Shown here piece by piece: positions 58,087-64,000 of a DNA stretch of 64,000 bases. The stretch spans positions 558,001 through 622,000 of the forward strand of contig NZ_CANLWM010000001.1 of the NCBI RefSeq assembly GCF_947494875.1. The letters are read 5' to 3'. The translations under genes were made by a program, and so were the position numbers. Numbering within the stretch: position 1 is the stretch's first letter; each line of letters starts with the position of its first letter. This DNA is from an uncultured Williamsia sp. (GTDB lineage Bacteria > Actinomycetota > Actinomycetes > Mycobacteriales > Mycobacteriaceae). The notes under the pieces are model-generated. The model had not been told where the DNA came from and searched no databases. It was given only the letters and a program-made list of their open reading frames with translations.

Positions 58087-58752
58087 CTACTCGGCCAGGT
58101 CCACCGTCGGCAGCTCCCCGAGCACCGCGAACGCGTCGAGATAGGGCCCGACGTCGCCGACGACCGTCCACGCGCGCAGCTGTGCCGCCGACCGGCGGGA
58201 GACCAGGGCACGCGCCAGGTCGGCGTCGGACGCGGCGACGACCACCGTCGCCTCACCCTCGGCGGATCGCCAGTTCCAGCTCGTCCCGCGCAGCGCGAGC
58301 GTCGGCAACCCGGCGACGCGGTCACCGAGTCGGCCGGCGAACCGATCGCGCACATGCAGGGCCGCCGGGGTGTCGGTGGCGCCGCGGATGCGCAGCGCCC
58401 CGCGCAGGTCCTGCTCGTGGATGACGATGTCGTTGATCGGTCGATCGCCGACGGTGCGCAGGTGCGCGACCATCGCGTCGGTCAGCCCCCGCCACTCGGC
58501 GATCAGCTCGGACACGTCGCGGTCGCGTCGCGCGTCGACCTGTGCGGCAGTCCATTCCGCGCCGTGATCGTCGGGCTCGTTGCCCGCGACGACGTCGACG
58601 CCGATCCCGACCATGTGCGACAGCAGGTCCCGGACGGTCCAGTCGGGGCAGGCGGGAACACGCGACTCGACCGCAGCCGACGTCGCCGCACCCACCAGTC
58701 CGATCACCCGCTGCTGCGCGGCGGTCCACTCGGTCACCGCGTCGAACGTCAT
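58087..58752 (-). CDS. Maleylpyruvate isomerase-family (MDMPI/DinB-like) protein
   Basis: This 221-aa protein opens with VPACPDWTVRDLLSHMVGIG, where His is the first metal ligand of the family. The second motif reads IHEQDLRGAL: the Glu is present but the His four residues on is Arg, so metal binding may differ from the 40812 protein. GGGAGGG lies before ATG 58752. Possibly a thiol-transferase or a non-catalytic relative. Confidence 0.82.
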   Translation of the reverse strand: MTFDAVTEWTAAQQRVIGLVGAATSAAVESRVPACPDWTVRDLLSHMVGIGVDVVAGNEPDDHGAEWTAAQVDARRDRDVSELIAEWRGLTDAMVAHLRTVGDRPINDIVIHEQDLRGALRIRGATDTPAALHVRDRFAGRLGDRVAGLPTLALRGTSWNWRSAEGEATVVVAASDADLARALVSRRSAAQLRAWTVVGDVGPYLDAFAVLGELPTVDLAE

Positions 58753-58868
58753 GGGCCCTCCCGGATGTCGTCGACGGAATACCCGTCGCGGGCGTCCGGT
58801 TGTCCCGGGCGTCGTCGGCCGAGCGTAGAACGCGTGCGGCTCCCTCAGCGAGAACGCAGGTCGAGCCC

Positions 58869-59261
58869 ATGCCCCTGGTCCACATCCACGTCATCGAGAA
58901 CCGGAGGGACGCCGCAGCGCTCCGTCGTCTCGCCGACGTCGTGCAGTCGGTGATGCTCGACGTGTTCGCCGCGCCGCCGAGGGACCGCTACCAGCTCATC
59001 ACCGAGCACAAGCCGGGCCTGATCATCGCCGAGGACACCGGTCTGGGCTACACGCGCACCGACGACCTCGTCGTCATCCAGGTGACCCAGCAGGGCCGTG
59101 ACGCGGACCAGAAGAAGGCTCTCTACGCGACGCTGGCGCAGCGTCTCCACGACGAGTGCGGCCTCGACGGCGACGATCTGATCGTGTCGCTCGTCGAGAA
59201 CACCCGCGCCGACTGGTCCTTCGGCCGCGGCGTCGCACAGTTCCTCACCGGCGATCTCTAG
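58869..59261 (+). CDS. Tautomerase family protein
   Basis: This 130-aa protein starts MPLVHIHVIENR, leaving the catalytic Pro1 after Met removal, as in 4-oxalocrotonate tautomerase and MSAD-like enzymes. Length equals the cis-CaaD/MSAD-like subgroup. Its stop overlaps the convergent TetR gene by 4 bases. The substrate is likely a keto-enol acid. Confidence 0.87.
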   Translation: MPLVHIHVIENRRDAAALRRLADVVQSVMLDVFAAPPRDRYQLITEHKPGLIIAEDTGLGYTRTDDLVVIQVTQQGRDADQKKALYATLAQRLHDECGLDGDDLIVSLVENTRADWSFGRGVAQFLTGDL

Positions 59262-59872
59262 GACTGGGCGGTGGCGGCCGAGATCAGCACCTCCGCGGCC
59301 TCGCGTGCGTGCCGCGCAGCCGTCGGGTCCCCGGTGATCGCCGACGTGGTCTGCGCTCCCTCGGCCAGCAACACGAGCTGGCGGGCCAGCGTCTCCGGTG
59401 CGCCGATCTCGGCGACGAGACCGTCGACGTAGGCCTGGAACGACTGCTTGTGTTCCCGCGCCGCCTGCGCCACCCGCTCCGAGGTCCCGCCGAGCTCGCC
59501 GAACGCGTTGATGAACGCGCATCCGCGGAAGTCGTCGGTGGCGAACCACGTCGCGAGGAAGTCGAAGATGCCGAGCAGTTTCTCCCGCCCACCGGGGTGC
59601 TGCTCCACGGCCGCGTCGATGCCCCGGACCCACATCGCGTGTCGACGGCGCAGGACCGCCAGCACGATGGCGTCCTTGCCCTCGAACTCGGCGTAGAGAC
59701 GCTTCAGCGACACCCCGGCGGCCGCGCGCAGTTCGTCCATGCCGACCTGCTGGATCCCGCGCTCGTAGAAGAGTCGGTCCGCGGCCGCGACGACCGTGTC
59801 GCGGACCGAGCCGTCGTCCCCGCCCACCCCGGTCGAGGGCTCGACCGGGGACGGGGCCTCGTGCGACGTCAT
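59258..59872 (-). CDS. TetR-family transcriptional regulator
   Basis: This 204-aa repressor has a helix-turn-helix at about 22-70 (VVAADRLFYERGIQQ, MDELRAAAGVSLKRLYAEFEGKD). A TAGGAT hexamer 6 nt before ATG 59872 suggests a leaderless start. It is divergent from the hydrolase at 59969. Two 18-bp palindromes in the 96-bp gap are its likely operators. Confidence 0.92.
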   Translation of the reverse strand: MTSHEAPSPVEPSTGVGGDDGSVRDTVVAAADRLFYERGIQQVGMDELRAAAGVSLKRLYAEFEGKDAIVLAVLRRRHAMWVRGIDAAVEQHPGGREKLLGIFDFLATWFATDDFRGCAFINAFGELGGTSERVAQAAREHKQSFQAYVDGLVAEIGAPETLARQLVLLAEGAQTTSAITGDPTAARHAREAAEVLISAATAQS

Positions 59873-59885
59873 CGCACCATCCTAC

Positions 59886-60805
<920 letters not shown>

Positions 60806-60815
60806 TCACCGATCT

Positions 60816-60891
60816 CGCGCGGTCCACCCCGACCGCGCGGTGCCAGCGGCACGCCGCTCACCGGCCGCACCCGTGACCCGGGTGCGGCCGG
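60816..60891 (+). terminator. Tandem terminator hairpins after the hydrolase gene
   Basis: Hairpin 1 is CGCGCGGTC-N6-GACCGCGCG (60816-60839). Hairpin 2 is CCGGCCGCACCCG-N5-CGGGTGCGGCCGG (60861-60891), a perfect 13-bp stem. Confidence 0.65.
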
Positions 60892-60932
60892 TTCGGCGTT
60901 TGCGGACCCGGCGTCCGGGGAACGATGCAGTC

Positions 60933-61397
60933 GTGTCCTATCGTGAGGCGGTCACCGAGGCGGCCCTCGGCGCATGGCTGTTCAAGGCCGACAGTGCCCG
61001 ATGGGACATCGTCGGTGCCATCGACGACGGCCTCACCGCCGTCGAGAGTCGTTGTGTCGCCGACAACTACCGGGCGGCCATGATGCGAAGCGGGCACCGC
61101 GCGATCCTCTGGGTGAGCGGTGCGGTGTCCGGGCGCGCTCCGCGCGGCGTCTGGGGGATCGGTCGGCTCACCGGGCCCGCCGTCCCGGACGGCGACGGAC
61201 GACTGGTGGTGCCGACCGACATCGCGCTGCTCCGTCCCGCCGACCGACTCCGCGCCGACGACCTCCGCGAGATCCCCGCGCTGAGCGCGCTGGAGGTCCT
61301 CCGGATGCCGGCCGGCAGCAACCCCTCGTGGGTCGACGTCGAGCAGTTCGCCGCCCTGCGGGACCTGCTGCCACAGTGGCCGTCTCGACGGCGCTGA
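60933..61397 (+). CDS. EVE-domain (PUA-like) protein
   Basis: This 154-aa protein has the EVE pattern: WLFKADSARWD near the front, NYRAAMMRSGHRAILWVSG, GVWGIGRLTG, and the closing LSALEVLRMPAGSNPSWVDVEQF. EVE domains read modified nucleobases and often occur in restriction or RNA-modification contexts; here it stands alone. GTG 60933 is the start best fitting the domain. It converges on the lipase gene. Confidence 0.78.
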   Translation: MSYREAVTEAALGAWLFKADSARWDIVGAIDDGLTAVESRCVADNYRAAMMRSGHRAILWVSGAVSGRAPRGVWGIGRLTGPAVPDGDGRLVVPTDIALLRPADRLRADDLREIPALSALEVLRMPAGSNPSWVDVEQFAALRDLLPQWPSRRR

Positions 61398-61405
61398 TCA
61401 CCAGG

Positions 61406-62830
61406 TCACCGCCGCGGCGGGTTCCCCAGCTGTCGCTGGACCAGGCCGCCGAGGACGTCGCCCACCTGTGCGACGAACGCCTGGCGTACCCGGGGATCAC
61501 CGGCGATGGTCCCGACGTCGGTCGTCGAACAGCCGCTGCGCGCGGGCATCCCGTCCAGGCGGTCGTTCATCCACAGCATCGCCGGCAGGAACCCCGCCAC
61601 CGCCAGCGACAGGTGTTCGCTGAAGTGGTCGCGAAGGTACTCCACCTGTCCGCCCCGCGAGCAGTAGGTGCGCACCAGGGTGTCGACAGGCCCGACGGGG
61701 ACCAGCCAGTCGGGGTGGGACTGGTAGACGAACAACGGCATCGCCGGCGTCGTCCGCCCCATCCGTAACGCCCCGAGGACCGCGCGGGGCACCGGGTGGT
61801 CGAGAGGGTCACCGGGCACCGCGAACAGCGAGCGGACCGGCAGGAAGGGCACGAGAGCGGCCTGATACGCGACGCACAGAGGGTTTTTCACCGCCAGCAG
61901 TGCGCGCGCGGCGGGCGTCGCGGTCCGGTCGAGGAATCGGGCCAGTTCGGGGTACTCCCGGCTGACCCCGATCACGCCGCCGACGATCAGACCCGATCCC
62001 AGGTTCCCGTCAGCGAGATCGACCAGCGCCCGGACGTCGGCCGGGACACCCCCTTCAGCGGCGGCAGTGATCCGGAGGTCGGGTGCGTAGGTCGATTGCA
62101 GTTCGGCGGCCCAGCCGGTCGCGATGGCCCCGCCCGAGTAGCCCATCATCCCGATGCGGGCGGCCGGATCGAGCCGCAGCGGTGCGAACGAGCGTGCCGC
62201 GCGGATCCCGTCGAGCACGATGCGCCCGGCCAGGGGTCCGGCGGCGAACGCCGACCGCGGACCCTCGTGGTCGGGGACGACCACCGAGGACCCGGTCGCC
62301 AGCAGCGAGGCGATCTGCAGCACCTCGAGCGACGAGTTCACGGTGCCGCTGACGGCGCCGGGCACCGAACCCTGTTGCAGCACATAGGACGGGGCGCAGT
62401 ACTGCGCCGTGGAGTCCTCCGCCGACTGCCACGACACGAGACGCCGGGTCTTCCCGGGGTCGACGCCCCGCGGCGTGATGACGGTCGCGACAGCGGGGAT
62501 CGGCTCATCGCGGGTGTCCGTCGACCGGTAGGACACCTGCCACGCGTCGACGGCGATCGGGACGAGCGAGAACGCGGCGAGGCTGACCCGACGCGCGGCG
62601 AGGATCTGACCCGGGCGGGCGGCGGCCACAGTGGCGGCGGGCGGCGCGTAGAACCGCGCGTCGAACTCCGGTGGCAACGGGACGGTTCCGAACGACGGCG
62701 CGGGGACGACGGACGGTGACGCCGGCGGCGCCGCGCCCGCGCCCGGTGCCACCAGACCTCCTGCGAGTCCCACGGACACAGCCGCCACCACCACGCACCG
62801 CGCGAACCATCCCTGCCGAAGAACCCGCAC
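61406..62830 (-). CDS. Secreted LIP-family lipase
   Basis: This 474-aa exported lipase (secretory lipase family, PF03583-like) has a signal peptide at about 1-35 (ending GAGAAP). The nucleophile elbow reads MGYSGGAIA. An Asp in YQSHPDWLVP and His in RDHFSEHLSLA complete the triad. LSWQSAEDST-like and PDHEGPRSAF stretches are typical of these lipases. GTG 62830 is used because the signal peptide begins there. An operator-like palindrome lies 20 bp upstream. Confidence 0.87.
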   Translation of the reverse strand: MRVLRQGWFARCVVVAAVSVGLAGGLVAPGAGAAPPASPSVVPAPSFGTVPLPPEFDARFYAPPAATVAAARPGQILAARRVSLAAFSLVPIAVDAWQVSYRSTDTRDEPIPAVATVITPRGVDPGKTRRLVSWQSAEDSTAQYCAPSYVLQQGSVPGAVSGTVNSSLEVLQIASLLATGSSVVVPDHEGPRSAFAAGPLAGRIVLDGIRAARSFAPLRLDPAARIGMMGYSGGAIATGWAAELQSTYAPDLRITAAAEGGVPADVRALVDLADGNLGSGLIVGGVIGVSREYPELARFLDRTATPAARALLAVKNPLCVAYQAALVPFLPVRSLFAVPGDPLDHPVPRAVLGALRMGRTTPAMPLFVYQSHPDWLVPVGPVDTLVRTYCSRGGQVEYLRDHFSEHLSLAVAGFLPAMLWMNDRLDGMPARSGCSTTDVGTIAGDPRVRQAFVAQVGDVLGGLVQRQLGNPPRR

Positions 62831-62849
62831 GCCGTGTCCTCTCGTCGAT

Positions 62850-62869
62850 GTGAGACACCGGCGTCTCAC
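62850..62869 (-). promoter_or_regulatory. TetR-type operator upstream of the secreted lipase
   Basis: GTGAGACACCGGCGTCTCAC is a 20-bp palindrome with one symmetric mismatch pair, between the upstream TetR gene and the lipase start. Its GTGAGAC arms match those at 12351-12380, in the other orientation. Confidence 0.6.
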
Positions 62870-62917
62870 TCGTGGGCGAAAGCTACCCCAGGGTGAGCCA
62901 CGCCACAAGGGCGGATG

Positions 62918-63553
62918 TCAGATGCGGATGAAGGCGAGCAGGATCTGCGCCAGCACGTCGACTATCGCATCGAGGTCGGGACGATCCGGACCGTCGGTGC
63001 TCCACCGGTACACGACAGCGGTCAGCGCACCGACGAAACCGATTGCGCGGTAGGAGTCCTCGGCCGCGTCACCCGCCGGTCGTCCCGTGTAGTCACGTAC
63101 CGCAGATCCGAAGAAGTCGACCCACACCTCACGACCCGCCAACCGATGGTCCTCGACACGGGGACTCACGCCGACGATCTCGACGAACACGATCGCCGCT
63201 CGCCGGCGATCGGTGCCGAACGACCGCATGAACGCCGTCATGGCCACCCGTGCGAGCGTCGGGATGTCGTCCGTGCCGGCCGCGGCCAGGTCGGCGCCGA
63301 TCTCGGCTCGGGCGTGCGCCTGGATCTCGTCGTAGGCGGTCAGCAGCAGCGATTCCCGGTCGGTGAACTCTTCGTAGAACTGTCGCCGCGACAGGCCCGC
63401 CTCGCGGCACAAGGCCGTCACGGAACTCCCCGCGTACCCGGAGGTGCCGAACACCTCGATCGCCGCGTCGACGAACCGCCGTCGGCGCTCGGCGCGTCGA
63501 TCGGCCACCGACCGACCCGCGTAGGTGCGGGCGGAGCCGGCGTCGGTGGTCAC
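62918..63553 (-). CDS. TetR-family transcriptional regulator
   Basis: This 211-aa regulator has a basic start and helix-turn-helix at about 20-75 (FVDAAIEVFGTSGYAG, VTALCREAGLSRRQFYEEFTDRE). GTG 63553 overlaps the stop of the Rieske gene by 4 bases (GTGA), so the two are co-translated. It likely binds the palindrome at 62850-62869 and controls the lipase, and perhaps its own operon. Confidence 0.9.
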   Translation of the reverse strand: MTTDAGSARTYAGRSVADRRAERRRRFVDAAIEVFGTSGYAGSSVTALCREAGLSRRQFYEEFTDRESLLLTAYDEIQAHARAEIGADLAAAGTDDIPTLARVAMTAFMRSFGTDRRRAAIVFVEIVGVSPRVEDHRLAGREVWVDFFGSAVRDYTGRPAGDAAEDSYRAIGFVGALTAVVYRWSTDGPDRPDLDAIVDVLAQILLAFIRI

Positions 63554-64000
63554 GACTCGAGGCGGCGAGCCCGGAGTTCGTGGCCCTTCGACGTGAGGCA
63601 GCGACCGGTCGGCAGGTCCCAGGACCAGCCGTGCAGGTTGCAGGTGAGCTTCTCGCCCTCGATCACCCCGAACGCCGACAGGTCGGCCTTCAGGTGTGGG
63701 CAGCGACGCTGGATCTCCCAGCCGTCCTTCTCGATCGACGCGGTGTCGTCGTGGGCCTCGGCGAACCAGCCGTCGGCGTAGGCGATGCGTTCTGCCGTCA
63801 GGCATTTGAAGAAGGTGTAGAGGAACTCGTTGTACCCGCCGACGCGCCACGTGGTGAACCGCGTCGACAGGAAGACGGTGTTCACCCAGTCGGGCTCGTC
63901 GTCGCGGAGCACCGTGCGGACGAGCTCCGGCGCGATGCGGAATCCGTAGCGGTACTTGCCCTCACCCTCCTTGGGCTCGCGCACGATCCGGTTCGGGAAG
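63550..64000 (-). CDS. Rieske [2Fe-2S] domain protein, C-terminal part (5' end outside window)
   Basis: Only the last 149 residues are visible; the frame is open to base 64000. They contain a Rieske cluster site, CPH ... CNLHGWSW near the end, followed by LPTGRCLTSKGHEL. The upstream part (YNEFLYTFFKCLTAERIAY) is not ring-hydroxylase-like. It resembles mycobacterial proteins that join a metallo-beta-lactamase-like fold to a C-terminal Rieske domain, which cannot be confirmed here. It is the first visible gene of the Rieske-TetR-lipase set. Confidence 0.75.
   Translation of the reverse strand, partial: FPNRIVREPKEGEGKYRYGFRIAPELVRTVLRDDEPDWVNTVFLSTRFTTWRVGGYNEFLYTFFKCLTAERIAYADGWFAEAHDDTASIEKDGWEIQRRCPHLKADLSAFGVIEGEKLTCNLHGWSWDLPTGRCLTSKGHELRARRLES

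Overview
The window is about 64 kb of very GC-rich DNA from the chromosome of a mycolic-acid actinobacterium (order Mycobacteriales). A Gordonia- or Williamsia-like genus is the best guess, made from content and not from any search. Pointers are a fused MprF-lysyl-tRNA synthetase (LysX), an EspR-like regulator, two mycothiol-dependent maleylpyruvate isomerase-family proteins, an F420-type LLM oxidoreductase, two 13E12/DUF222-HNH genes, an IdeR-type iron box, LexA-type SOS boxes and many apparently leaderless GTG starts. I saw no rRNA, tRNA, CRISPR array, prophage or insertion sequence. About 57 protein genes fill nearly all of the sequence.

Layout. 0-4.2 kb: a DesK/DesR-type two-component pair (its kinase touches the window edge), DUF222-HNH gene 1 and a secreted lipase. 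4.7-10.8 kb: gltBD, the NADPH glutamate synthase. 10.8-14.8 kb: a TetR/SMP-30 pair divergent from a large thiolase-like/crotonase fusion, with operator half-sites between them. 14.8-22.3 kb: a small secreted protein, an alpha/beta hydrolase coupled to lysX, then an S4 protein, rraA and a succinate-semialdehyde dehydrogenase. 22.5-25.7 kb: a secreted protein facing a probable copper block (CopC, YcnI, a Met/His-rich membrane protein, a DUF6474-like protein). 25.9-30.8 kb: a TM0106-type nuclease, an EspR-like regulator, a GDT1/TMEM165 Mn/Ca exporter, superoxide dismutase and a small unlisted membrane ORF.

31.0-37.9 kb holds the most interesting locus: a tightly coupled JetA-JetB-JetC (MksF-MksE-MksB, Wadjet-like SMC) operon whose fourth gene is not the JetD nuclease. 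It is an AlkZ-like winged-helix DNA glycosylase homologue that keeps the QxQ motif. 37.9-40.0 kb: a secreted paralogue of the 14.8-kb protein and DUF222-HNH gene 2 behind a near-perfect SOS box. 40-46.5 kb: small-molecule enzymes (VOC, MDMPI, LLM), an S49 peptidase, a DnaA-box-like cluster, a DUF4328 protein, GDPD and DUF5926. 46.5-53 kb: LCP cell-wall ligase, CPBP protease, a DUF2470 gene behind an iron box, pheA, a histidine phosphatase, a zincin and a septum-formation protein. 53-64 kb: CsbD, LapA-like and unknown proteins, serS, a DMT transporter, AraC/VOC/MDMPI genes, a tautomerase, a TetR/hydrolase pair with twin palindromic operators, an EVE-domain protein, a secreted lipase behind a TetR-like operator, TetR, and a Rieske protein cut by the window end.

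How the genes work together. Many neighbours overlap by 4 bases (ATGA or GTGA), so translational coupling is common. At least nine genes carry a TAnnnT -10 hexamer exactly 7 nt before their start codon, which implies leaderless transcripts and fixes those starts. Regulation readable from the DNA includes iron (IdeR box), DNA damage (LexA boxes) and three TetR-type operator regions.
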